NCBI GenBank assembly: GCA_035772405.1
Contig: JAYKKM010000263.1
Coordinates: forward strand, 4,064,001-4,128,000
Length of the DNA stretch: 64,000 bases
Source of the DNA: Chrysogorgia sp. JL179-B06
Taxonomy: Eukaryota; Cnidaria; Anthozoa; Scleralcyonacea; Chrysogorgiidae
Direction of reading: 5' to 3'
Positions within the stretch are counted from its first letter, which is position 1. The number at the start of each line of letters is the position of its first letter. The position numbers and the translations under genes were made by a program. The notes below the pieces were generated by a model. That model was not told the origin of the DNA, did no database searches, and saw only the letters and a program-made list of their open reading frames with translations. Positions 1 to 11,043 of the stretch are shown here, in pieces.

Positions 1-545
1 AAATTTATTTGCCACAATAAATGAATGGATCAAAGTCTCTGCTGCATTCTGCGATTCTGCATTCATCTATACAGTTTCCCAATGCGTTGACTGCTGCTTC
101 CTGATTGGCCGAACTTTTAGGGCTGAATGATAAATAAAACTGCGAGTCATCTGCGTAACAGTGTACGTCAGGTGTTAAACAGTGATGGACCAAGACACGA
201 TCCTTGTGGAACACCGCAATGAAGGTGAAACGTATCTGAAATGGATCCATTGACACACACACGTTGTGATCTTCCAGATAAGTAAGACTCGAACCGATAG
301 CACTGTTCCATTAACGCCAAGTTTAGACTGTAGACGCGAAATAAGAATGTCATGGTTGACAGTGTCAAACGCTGCCCTAAGGTCCAATACAACGAGTATA
401 GTGTCACATGCTGTTTGTTCATATTCATAAGAATATCATTATGAACCTTCAGCAGGGCCGTTTCTTTGCTATGTTGTTTCCTATAAGATGATTGGAATTC
501 GGGATACAGACCATATATGAGACTGCATCTGATAAGCAGCTGCAC
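1..545 (-). pseudogene. Non-LTR retrotransposon reverse transcriptase fragment
   Basis: Read on the minus strand, three frames together give a CR1/L2-like reverse transcriptase palm: QSSYRKQHSKETALLKVHND, then DLRAAFDTVNHDIL, then GVPQGSCLGP and YADDSQFY. The pieces lie in different frames, so the copy is dead. It starts at the finger domain near 545 and runs off the left edge. The family reverse-transcribes its RNA at a nicked target site. Recognition is from the RT motifs; the exact clade is not certain. Confidence 0.8.
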
Positions 546-1925
546 TTTCCGTTAGCTTAGAAATAAATGTTAAGTTACTAACAGGACGAAGGTTCTTAAA
601 GTTCAAATGCCCACATTTTTTAAATAAAGGGAAAATTAAAGCCTGCTCTCATTGCTTTGCAAAATATCCTGACTAGAGAGACAAATTAAGCATGGACGTG
701 ATGACAGGCAGAAGCTCGTCCATGCACTGCGCACACACATAAATTAGTCAGTTCGCTACACACAAAGTCAGTTCGCTACAACTCATCATTTATTAAAAAA
801 CAATCAACTTGATTTGTTTAATACGTATTTACTAAACAGATCACCTCAGTGAGAGTGCAAGAGCGTTATAAATCTTAGATGGGATCTAAGCGATGACTCA
901 GAAGTGTGACTCGCAGAGATAACGTCCATCGGCATCGCCAAAGCAATACGGTATAAATCATGGGTATTGACGTATAAAGTGTGGGGTGCAGACTCTCAAA
1001 TAATAATGGCGTGAGTTCACTACATTCGGCACCCCTGTAAACTCAAAACTCAGGTCAAACAACAGGTCAAAACTCAGTAATAGATCATTTATGCTATTGG
1101 TATCTGCATAAATTCGCCATTACTGTTATACAATTTTAACGTGTGACAAAAACACTAACTATATGTACTTTATTCTGTACGTAGTTTCTTTATTACCTTA
1201 TCTACATTGCCATAGTTATTTTCAACTTGCAAGTCGTTCATCTCTTTGAATGCTAAAAAACACTTCCTCAGTTAACATACAAGCAAGTAAAAATTGGCTG
1301 TTAATTTTATAGAAAGAGCAACAACAGTCCTTATACATTTACTGTAATTAAGTCATAATGGTACTGTAGTCAATTACCTAATTATCCTCTATTCAATAAA
1401 AATTTCTTAAGATCATTTCATTTGATAGTACTATCCCGCCAAGGAGTCGGCTTGTTTCCAAATTCAGGCCTTATAACTGAGACGATGGAGCATTGGACTA
1501 ATAAACCGAATGTTACCAGTTCAGAACTCGAATCCCAACTGTGGTCAGGTAGACTCTCGTATTTGTGCAGTATGGTTTGCAATTTGGATTAGTAGTAATA
1601 TTCTTATCAGGAGTAGATTTTACATGGGGAGGGTTTTAGCTCAAATTGAAGCAGTTGGACACCAAGTTTCTAAAACATGATTTCCTGCATTCGGGGATGA
1701 GCTATTTTTGTATCATTATACAAGACATTCCAAAAATTAGATTATGCGGATACTCAAATTTATGAAAATCCCTCAGATACCATACACCCAAAGGCTCTGG
1801 TCAACCTAACTTGAATTTCATAAAATGAGCCCTAGTGCGTGATTTTTCATTTTATTGAGAATATGAAATATGTTATCATACGTAAAATATAAAATATGTT
1901 ATCATATAATATATCATCATTTTAC
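546..1925. other. No gene seen
   Basis: This stretch has no coding signal I can support. A short direct repeat (agtcagttcgctaca, twice) lies near 747-782. The rest is AT-rich intergenic or intronic sequence with stops in all frames. Confidence 0.5.
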
Positions 1926-2140
1926 CTTTATCCATTCCTTGGACAACATCGTCTGGTAACATATGTCGCTTGAGATGCACACATCCTGTCACCTGTTTCT
2001 TGAAGCCCAGGAATGTCAACTTGCCAGTGCCAGTACAACCTCGTTTAGTTTGAATTATGAACTTCTTCATTGCCTGGTCCTTGTCCTTTATCGAAATGAA
2101 GTCGAGAGCTTCTTTTATTCTGAAGCCACATACGTCAAAA
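1926..2140 (-). CDS. Possible host-gene internal exon (B)
   Basis: On the minus strand an open frame is bounded by an acceptor (..atatcaag, ends 2141) and a good donor (..gataaag then gtaaaa at 1925). It encodes a compact Lys-rich segment containing FRIKEALDFISIKDKDQAMK and TGKLTFLGFKKQVTG. I do not recognise the family. Exon 2435-2647 lies upstream on the same strand, but its donor ends in phase 0 while this exon needs two bases carried over. The two are therefore not directly joined as drawn; an unseen exon or another splice site would be needed. Confidence 0.35.
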
Positions 2141-2434
2141 CTTGATATTTCACTCTTTTTTTAATTTTGATCCAGCCCCATTCGTATTTATTGCCGATCT
2201 ACGGTATTAATGTTTTTTTGACTGATAGCGAAACACTTCGGAAAAATAAAACAATTTTTTTAACGATTTTTTGGGGGGATTGTTTTCAAGTTTCCACTAA
2301 TTTATTTTTCTGAGATGTTTTGTATATGTAATGATATTTGAATTTTTTATTACCGTGTGATTTTTCCGAAGGCGCACTTGATCTAAATTAGTGCTTTATC
2401 CCTGGGCATTAGCTAGCAAAAATTAAATAAAAAC

Positions 2435-2647
2435 CTTCTCTGGTTCCATTGAACATCTTCGTACAATAGTATCGACGATGTTTGTCATCTCGGCGACTTC
2501 GTCGTTGCTATACACGTCGACGACTTTTCCATCTTTGTATGACGTTCCACCTTGCAAAAGTTGTTTATGCGATGGTGCCACAGTACTTACAAACCATTCT
2601 TTAACAACGTCAAAGTATTCATCTTTGAGTTGCAATTTCTCCAGAAT
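2435..2647 (-). CDS. Possible host-gene internal exon (A)
   Basis: This minus-strand exon candidate has a strong polypyrimidine acceptor (tttattttttgcag, ends 2648) and a donor (gagaag then gttttt, 2434). It is 213 nt, exactly 71 codons, phase 0 at both ends. The product includes KDEYFDVVKEWFVSTVAPSH and VYSNDEVAEMTNIVDTIVRR, a soluble helical segment of no family I recognise. The clean splice signals and uninterrupted frame favour a real exon or a young pseudogene. Confidence 0.4.
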
Positions 2648-3896
2648 CTGCAAAAAATAAAATTTGCATAAATAATCCAGGTAATCAGTATATTATCCAG
2701 ACTTGCAGTGATTGAAATACAACCTTCTAATAATTATACATTGTATGTTTTTCTTTTAATTCGATCACGAGGTGTATGTATAAGCGCTGCAGTGCTTATT
2801 AAATTTTATTTACTTTTTAATGTGGCACTTATTGAAGCAATAGGTATTGACTTGCGTACATGCGTGCACTGCCATTTGGCTTGACTAACACATAGCTTAA
2901 TTATGTTCTAATTTTTCATTCTATTCAGTTTTACTCATTGTTCTGAGGTTTTGTCCTTTTTTAAATCACAATAGAATTCAAAAGAATGAAGTTGATGCTA
3001 CACGTGTATGATTATGCAATTGGTTTATGTATATCTTACGATGTTGGTGGTTGAAACGAAACATTTGATTATTCAAAAATGCTCTTTTATTAGATTGAAT
3101 TTCTGTTTGGTCAATCTTTTACCGTTATATGTGCTGCCCAAATGCAAAGATGAATAACTAGCTGCTTTTCCCAATATAAAGTGTACGATATTTGGATGAT
3201 GCATTAATTTATAAACTATACATACCTTTCTTGTTGAAAATAGTAAAAGTGAATAATTCAGCTGGATTCGCATATCCAAACCAGCATTTCCCACCAATAA
3301 GCATATTTCGTCAAAGAGAACGTCCTCTCATTCGTTCGAACGATTCTGCTAATTCAATAAGTGTGCCAACACTCATTACACTTTTCTCCAAAAACGGCCG
3401 CAAACTTTCAATGTTTGTGTTTCACTAATCTTGTGAAAAGGAATTACTGCCATTCTTGAAAAGACTCTATAGTTGAAAAGGACATTACCCGGTAAGTTAT
3501 GAAAATAGTTTATTATAACAGCAAGAAGAATGTTAAAGTGAGAACTTTGAGCAAACTTTAAACAACAATAGCTATCTCTAAAGATTGTTATAATCATAGT
3601 TGCAACACGAAATGTATTGCTTGAATTTTGCAAAACACGTTGCAGTGATTTGCTGTTTGTTTTACTTCGCTATATATAAATTTCAGATAAAATATAGATT
3701 ATATGTACTCTAACCATTACAGTGTACCTGGAAAGTTTTTCTTTTTCCAATTTCCCACGCTTTTTGTAAAGACACTGGGGATTCATGGTCATCAAGGGTA
3801 TTGACCTTGGACGAGTTTGTTTAGTATTTCTTGCTGTTATTCTATCGGACTAAAAAACAAACATGAACAAGTATAGTTTTAATAACGAAATTAGTA
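2648..3896. other. Intron-like or intergenic sequence
   Basis: No gene can be supported. A minus-strand stretch at about 3230-3430 reads as protein over two segments but is split by a stop near 3315; see the rejected list. The rest is AT-rich and closed in all frames. Confidence 0.4.
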
Positions 3897-4035
3897 TAGG
3901 AAATAACACGGTTCGAGAAGAATTAATGAAAAATCGCACGTGTGTTATTACGCACGAGTGGTATTATGAATATTTCGTCAAACACAAGTGCGATTAATAT
4001 TTTTCATTAATTATTCGAGAACAAGTGTTATTTCC
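3897..4035. repeat. Foldback (palindromic) repeat, about 140 bp
   Basis: The left arm (from about 3899: ggaaataacacggttcgaga...) is the imperfect reverse complement of the right arm (about 3987-4034: ...attattcgagaacaagtgttatttcc). The arms also share attaatgaaaaat/atttttcattaat. A small MITE-like element or hairpin; no coding capacity. Confidence 0.7.
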
Positions 4036-4354
4036 TTTTAATTCGTTTTCAATCAATTTTACGGATTCCTAAATACCCCTAAATTTTACTACGAAATGGG
4101 AAAATTGATGTTTGTAATTCTGCAGATCCATTTTATTGGGGTTGTTGCAGTCACGATTGAGAGTTTATATCGCACTCATTATTTCGACGATTTTCTTTGT
4201 GTAACCACTCTTTGCTTATTAGTGCACTGGGGCGTGCGTTCGCATTTATCGTCAAATCTGCAGGCCTCTATCACAGAATAGGCCTCTATTTCAATAACGC
4301 CAGCGACTAAACGCTCAATAGAGCGCCGTCTTGTTTATGTACGAAAAGCAGGCG

Positions 4355-4462
4355 CTTTCTCGATATATGAACAAACCGAAATTCAAATAATCGCTAACCC
4401 TAAACTGACTTTGGTTGATGTTATAATAATTTTAAATTTCGGTTGCTCATATATCGAGAAAG
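4355..4462. repeat. Inverted repeat with 28-bp arms
   Basis: Arms at 4355-4383 (ctttctcgatatatgaacaa...) and 4435-4462 (...gctcatatatcgagaaag) are near-perfect reverse complements around a ~50-bp loop. A short MITE-like structure. Confidence 0.7.
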
Positions 4463-6839
4463 GGCCGAAAATCAACCGGATTGGTAGCGCGATATCTCTC
4501 GAAGATCGCAATCACAATAATTTGGCTTCGTGTAAATGGGTTATGTAAAATGGGTTATGTAAAATGGGTTATGTAAACTGTACATACAATAACTTCTTTC
4601 TTAATATACCATATTCAATTAGTATATACGGTTTAATTTGTGAAGGGGGATACACGTTTTAGACTATAGACTATCATAAAACTAACGGTTTCTTACTCGT
4701 GACCACTTCTACATTACTAATAAAAACTCTTTCTATAATTAAGTTGGACAGTTCCATGAACCAGGCCCAGATAGTGTCCATCTTACGCCCTGATTACACG
4801 AAAGCGAGCCAGCCCATTTACCGGCTCACTTCATGTCATATATCAAGCCAAAGTTGTCTCGGCTACCTAGTTGGTCCGCTTGCCGGGCCAGCTCGCCTGA
4901 TGTAATCATGGGGTTAGACTTAAAGGGAACTGTAGTCAAACAACAAATTGGTTTTAAATAAAAGGCCTTTAAGTATAATGTTTAAATATGTCAATATTTT
5001 TACGGTATCTGCTCTTCTATTCGAGAAATAACGTTTTCATTTTCGTATTTTATGCTTCTGGACGCCGCCATTTTCGAGTTTGTTCAACGGGAAAAAAATA
5101 CTAGTTTTAAGCAAATATTTCCTTAAATCAAGAAAAATTATCTCATTCCTTGTACAAGATAATTATTTTGATAAAATATCTTAACAAGATAAAGTTTTAA
5201 GGAAAAATAACCTTGTTTTAAGAAAATCAGTTTCTTAAAACAAGCAAAATTATCTTCTGGTCCCTTCTACACTAGATAAATATCTTGTCAAAATATTTCA
5301 ACAAGAAAAGTTTTCTTGAAATGAGATTTCTGTTAAATCTTGATTGATGCAATTATAACAAAATTGTCTCGTATCAAGATTTCTTTTCTTGAAAAACAAG
5401 AACATATTATAGTTATTGGAAAAAATAAGAAATAACTTGCATGACTATAGGGCTTCTGTTAATATAGACAAATAATGCATTACGTGTTTAAATCAGCTGG
5501 AATATTGTGCAAGCCATGAGGCAAGCGAGGTGGACAATCTGCTTCGAAAGTTGCTCGGATTAAACCGATAATCTGGACATATCGGCGAAATCGTTGTTTT
5601 TGTGCGTTGACTAAAACCACTGAAGTGAAGCGAAATATTCAAATTAGTACCACATATTACAATCAAGCGACAAGGTTAGTTTGTACTAACAATAACAGCA
5701 ACCTTACTCAACAAAGAAGTGAAAGACGACTAACGTACAAAAATCTAAGAGTTTGTGTACCAAACAACTGTGTGAAAGTACCAATAATAAGAAATGAACA
5801 AACCTCTACAATACCCTCCTTATTTTTAACAAATGCTTGCCATCTAATGAACATGAGGAGCTGCACTAGGTGCGAAAGGATTAAGGCTCAAGGTGTAGTA
5901 ACTATAGCGATTGGTCACCACCTGGTGGTAGCGTTGACAGTGGTAAAACGATTACGGTAACAACTTTAGTTGTAATAAAACCTGGCCCTGATCTAAAATG
6001 TTAATATTATTCAACCTGCTTTTGTATTAGTTGTCATGATATGTAAACTTAGCTATATAAAATAAGGTTTGCGCGCCAAATATTGAATTGTTGCGCTGTG
6101 CCGAGGTTGTTGGCGGTATAGTATGACAGGTTAATTCAACATGTACTATCGCGTTTTCTCTCACTGCTTGGATCCCGATAAAATTTGGTACACATACAAT
6201 TACTCTCTTCCTGGATCGAATAACTGTCTCAGAGCGGCATCATAAGAGTCCTGTATATAAGTGGCTATCAGAAGCCGTCAAGAGGTTGATATTCGTGATA
6301 TTCGAGACAAAGAAGGTAAACCAGTATCTTTCCATTGTTTTTACGCTGGAGTTAAGAATGCTGTGGCAGAAGTGCATGTTGTTTCCTCGTTTGCCACGCT
6401 AGTGTTTGCGCTGAGGCAGCGCACAATTAATGATACGTGCTACAGTCGAAAGTATTCGACACAATTCGTTCGACGGTCAACTCGCTTGGCCTGGACGAAG
6501 TATTTGGCGCCAAATCTTTAATTGTTCAACTCGGTAATGCCATCGCTCTTTTAGAGAGTAAAATTGAAGGGCAGAATAAACATAGGGTTGTGTACCATGA
6601 TATTCGATGCACTATACAATTATACGCATCATTTCTCTTTCTCTATATTTTATTCATAATTCTTATTCAGTCTACACTGCATGTCCAACCCGTCGTTGAC
6701 ATATACTATACGCATTATAGCCGTTGGCTAAATGCGCACATTATTCTAATCCTCGTCCGCACAGTCTGCCACGATTACAGATCTAGGGCATCAATGTGGT
6801 TCTCATTACCTAAGGCTAATCATTTAACAAAAAACAATA
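4463..6839. other. Non-coding stretch with simple repeats
   Basis: A 15-bp unit (atgggttatgtaaa) is repeated three times near 4535-4575. From about 5090 to 5405 the sequence is dominated by interspersed TTCTTG/CAAGAA-type words in both orientations, forming imperfect inverted repeats. Open frames near 5607-5960 and 6261-6850 have no recognisable domain and overlap each other; I do not call them genes. Confidence 0.5.
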
Positions 6840-7985
6840 TAGTAAGCTGATTATTTAGATTTTGACGGAAACACCTGTGTCAGAAAGATGTTTCATCTTT
6901 TGCTGGCAGATTTTGAAGATGTTGTCATCTTTCCTCAATCAGTTGAAGTTAAAAGCATCTTGATAATCATTTGGTCCTTTTTACATTAAATTCAACGCTA
7001 TTAATTATAGCTCACTTAAAAGAACTATATACACTGTAGTAAGCTGATTATTTTAGATATTTTGATGGAAACTCTTGTGTCAGAAAGATGTTTCATCTTT
7101 TGCTGGCAGATTTTGAAGATGTTGTCATCTTTCCTTAATCAGTTGAAGTTAAAAGCATCTTGATAATCATTCGGTCATTTTTACATTAAATTCAACGCTA
7201 TTAATTATAGTTTACTTGAAAGAACTATATAGTAAGCTGATTATTTAGATATTTTGACGGAAACTCTTGTGTCAGAAAGATGTTTCATCTTTTGCTGGCA
7301 GATTTTGAAGATGTTGTCATCTTTCCTTAATCAGTTGAAGTTAAAAGCATCTTGATAATCATTCGGTCATTTTTACATTAAATTCAACGCTATTAATTAT
7401 AGCTCAAGAACTATATAGCTCAAGAACTATATAGTAAGCTGATTATTTAGATATTTTGACGGAAACTCTTGTGTCAGAAAGATGTATTATCATCTTTCCT
7501 TAATCAGTTCAAGTTAAAAGCATCTTGATAATCATTCGGTCATTTTTACATTAAATTCAACGCTATTAATTATAGTTTACTTGAAAGGACTATATAGTAA
7601 GCTGATTATTTAGATATTTTGACGGAAACGCTTGTGTCAGAAAGATGTTTCATCTTTTGCTGGCAGATTTTGAAGATGTTGTCATCTTTCCTTAATCAGT
7701 TGAAGTTAAAAGCATCTTGATAATCATTCGGTCCTTTTTAGATTAAATTCAACGCTATTAATTATAGTTTACTTGAAAGAACTATATAGTAAGCTGCTTA
7801 TTTAGATATTTTGGCAGAAACTCTTGTGTCAGAAAGACGTTTAATCTTTTGCTGGCAGATTTTGAAGATGTTGTCATCTTTCCTTAATCAGTTGAAGTTA
7901 AAAGCATCTTGATAATCATTCGGTCCTTTTTACATTAAATTCAACGCTATTAATTATAGTTTACTTGAAAACTGATTACTTAGAT
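6840..7985. repeat. Tandem repeat array, ~195-bp unit, about six copies
   Basis: The landmark agtaagctgatta recurs at about 6841, 7038, 7231, 7433, 7596 and 7788, with a partial seventh copy near 7971. The spacing is 183-202 bp, except one 163-bp copy with an internal deletion. Each unit has agatgtttcatctttt, ttgaagatgttgtcatcttt and attaattatag. Copies are very similar, suggesting recent amplification. It is non-coding. Confidence 0.95.
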
Positions 7986-8640
7986 ACTTTGACGGAAAAT
8001 AGAGCTCAAGCCAGAGCTCAATCACTGGTGGCAAAAGCAGTCTGTGCGCGAGGCGTACAACATGTTATTATATAACGTGAAAGGCCACTTCCATGATTGT
8101 CTGGTATTTAGTATTAACGTATAACTGTATTTGCAGTTAACATAAAAATATAATCTAGCATCACATTACTTTATTATTAATAAATAACAATATATACTTA
8201 GCTATTTTTGTCAGATCCTGCTGCGCAGCAGGTAAAAAGTAATTAAATTCATGAAATGATGACAGCATTTGGCGTTAATTCGTAATGGAATTAGACTGAC
8301 TGGTTTCCGGAGAAACGTGGATTGAATCCACCAAAAGTGCATTCTTTCGACCGTGCAGCTCCTCATGAAGGTTGATGAACTTCAATGTGTTATTACCTTA
8401 AATAGCACATCAATAGCGTAGAGTCTGCGTGCTATTAATAGCTCAAAAAGCGGACAAACCAAACTTGACTCGCAAATGAGCTATTTCTTTTGTTATGGCC
8501 GCAAGAATTATGGGTAAAAGCGGACAAACATCGGTATTGACGTCATCTCGACGGAGCGCTATTGCTATTGTTACGGAATCCTGGCTCTCAAATGATGTAC
8601 CAACGTTGGCTGTTATGTTAAAATCGTGAGAAATGTGGTG
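7986..8640. other. No gene seen
   Basis: Between the tandem array and the polymerase relic I see no coding potential and no clear repeat. Confidence 0.5.
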
Positions 8641-8696
8641 GTGATCTAGCTTTATAAAAGCAACCCATTTTCGGTTTTGACCACATCATCCATTGC

Positions 8697-9620
8697 TTGT
8701 GTGATAAAGTCAATACGTTAAAAATGGTCTCTGTTGAACAGTATCCCTGCTTTAGCGGTGCCGGTCTCAAACGATTTGAGTCTAAAGCTGGACGTGGTTT
8801 CCTCAAATGTCAGGCGATATGTGAAGAAATTTGGTACCACTTCTTGTGTGTATCGTGCGACGATGGACTGCCAGAAAGAGAGAGGAGGTTTCGAAGTCAA
8901 AGATATTTTGGTCAAATCCAATGCATTAAGACCCCCATCAGTACGAGACTTTTGCCATCCATCCAGATGACTTCGACCAAAGTTATTGCCGAGGTGTCGA
9001 ATGTTCGCCAGAGCAACGAGCATATACCTTTGGACGAGTCATTTATTATTGATGTGGTCACAGTCAGACAGCAGACAGGATCTGCTAAATCTCTCGAAGT
9101 TTTAGATTATACCACAAATTCATTGATTAAGAAGTGTATTATTACCATTAGAAATAGCGACCTGCTCTGTTGTGGGAGGGCTTTAGCTGTAGAACAGGCA
9201 CTAGCAGATAACCATCCGAAATTAAAACAATTTAAATTAGATAGACCCATTAAAAAAAAGTCAGCTTAAGAATTATATAAGAGAGCCAATGTCTTGCCTG
9301 GTCCTTGCGGTCTTTGGGAGGTATCGAAGTTCCAAGGGGTCTTGACGAAGTATCAGATTATTGTTATTGATTTTAACGCTAGAAATTCTAGTATTTATGA
9401 GGGCCTTAGGCGAGATAGGAAAATCGATATATATAAAAACGGTGATCATTATGATGTTATTAATCCGAAGAAACTCCCCGCTTTCCACGGCCAACGTTTT
9501 TATTGTGAAAAGTGCAAGACGTTAATGATCCATGTCACGCGTGCTTGTGCAAAGAATGTCTTTGGCTTTCATATGAGAAACGTATGTGCCCCGATTGCTT
9601 TAAGTTTTGTCGGTCGGATG
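8697..9620 (+). pseudogene. N-terminal relic of Polinton-type DNA polymerase B protein
   Basis: The plus frame carries features I associate with the N-terminal region of type-B polymerase proteins from animal Polintons: DVVTVRQQTGSAKSLEVLDY, LCCGRALAVEQALAD, then GPCGLWEVSKFQGVLTKYQI, YEGLRRDRKIDIYKNGDHYD and a cysteine-rich end (FYCEKCKT, CLCKECLW, CPDCFKFC). An in-frame TAA at 9267-9269 interrupts it, and a frameshift near 9510 separates the Cys-rich end. No polymerase or exonuclease motifs remain. It is unrelated to the intact polymerase at 26-30 kb, so it marks a different, older Polinton family. Confidence 0.65.
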
Positions 9621-9925
9621 GTAAGTGTACTTATTTTATTAATTATCAATTCAATTGTGATTCATGTTCTGTTGTTTATTTTTTAAAGCGTAAAAGGTGT
9701 AATAAGTCTTATGTAGGTAGCACCATTAACTCTTTCCGTACACAACACCGATGAGCACAGGCTCAGTCCAAGAAACTGTAAATAAAAAATAGCAAGAAAA
9801 ATCATGGCGCTATAAAACACAACTATTCTCGTTACATTCTCCCATTCTAGTTTTAACACACACAAAGCCAGCTCTCTTCAAAGTTCCAAGTAAATTATGT
9901 AGCATCAAAGACATTAAGTCATGAA
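9605..9925 (+). pseudogene. Penelope-like GIY-YIG endonuclease fragment, copy 1
   Basis: The frame at 9605-9754 reads FNCDSCSVVYFLKRKRCNKS then YVGSTINSFRTQH. This is the start of a GIY-YIG domain (VVY...YVGST) preceded by Cys residues, as in the endonuclease of Penelope-like elements. It stops after about 50 residues. The same sequence recurs at 15,177-15,310 and, split by a MITE, at 19,070-19,590. Each copy is followed by the tail gagcacaggctcagtccaag and related sequence, so it is part of a dispersed repeat unit. Confidence 0.6.
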
Positions 9926-11043
9926 ATGGTTAAAAAACTTTATTTGACGATCCTGACTAGCGAAATCTTAGCTAACGTGCACTTCACTATTCATAGTAAG
10001 GACAGGGCCGAACTAAACGATAAACGCAGAGGCGGTGTGATGCTGGCAATTCGCAACACCATATCTAGTATCAGAAGATTCGATGTGAAAGCTCGACTGA
10101 AATACTCGCTTGTGAACTTCGTCCATCAGGCAAGAAAACAAGTCTTATTTGTAGTTTATCGCCCACCAAACTCTCTTTCTTACATTAAGGAATTTACTAA
10201 ACTCTTGCACTTGGCCTCTGGAGCCAAATTTGACAATATTGTGATTGCGGGAGATTTTATTGGTTTAATATCTCTGTGCAACCACTGATAACCCTGTTTA
10301 CTCTCATTTTCTCAAGACATTAAGGGACCATTTCCTTTGGTAAGTTGTAGATTTTCCGACCAGAAACAACAGCTATCTGGATTTAATATTAACTACCATC
10401 CCAGAGAAAATTTCGAACATTCAAGATCTCCTTAATACTGATCACAAACTTATCAAATTTTGCATTTAATTTACATATTGCCACGAATTAAACGTCGTGT
10501 TTATAATTTTAAATTGGCAGGGACTCAAATCATCTCTTGAAAGTGTGCCCTGGGATTTATGCTTTGTCGACGATGACGTAAATGAATCCCTAGTGAATTG
10601 GACGGATTTGCTTATGTCAGCTGTTGATTTGCATATTTCCAATTGCAAAGCCAGAAACATAAACGACCATCCTTGGATTGATCAAGAATTCCATGACCTT
10701 CTCAAACGTAAAAACAAACAAAGATTCATTGCATCTAAATCTAGGTGTCGTGAAGACTAGGTTAGATTTTCAAAGATGCACTGTGATGCAAAAACGATGA
10801 TTGAACAGAAAAAGAAACTGGGTGAAGTTTCATATAAATCCCGAAATGACGTCAGACTATCTGTAGTAAAATTCGAAACTCAAATCAGCTATTATTTCTA
10901 AAAGAAAACATTATCGTAAGAGTTAGGACTATGTTTTAAATTGGGGATGTTTATATGAAACGTCAGCCAAGAAACTTTATGCCCTAAAACTAAAAGTATC
11001 GTTACAAGAAAATCCAAAACAGTTCTGGTTGTACGTTAAAACA
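9926..11043 (+). pseudogene. Outer LINE, endonuclease part (interrupted)
   Basis: Plus-strand fragments of an APE-type endonuclease: RRGGVMLAIRNTISS, VLFVVYRPPNS and the IVIAGDF motif near 10,250, then linker sequence to FWLYVKT at 11,043. The remainder of the same element resumes at 14,514 after a younger minus-strand LINE. Across the insertion the frame is continuous once that LINE and one AAACA copy are removed. Stops and frameshifts elsewhere show that it is dead. Confidence 0.75.

Noticed and set aside
3230..3630. Host exon on the minus strand (frames reading GTLIELAESFERMRGRSL and GGKCWFGYANPAELFTF)
   Set aside because: An in-frame stop near 3315 and unclear splice sites; too weak to call, though it may be a decayed exon of the gene at 1.9-2.6 kb.
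6840..7985. CRISPR array
   Set aside because: Units are ~195 bp and repeated throughout without unique spacers, in a eukaryotic setting.
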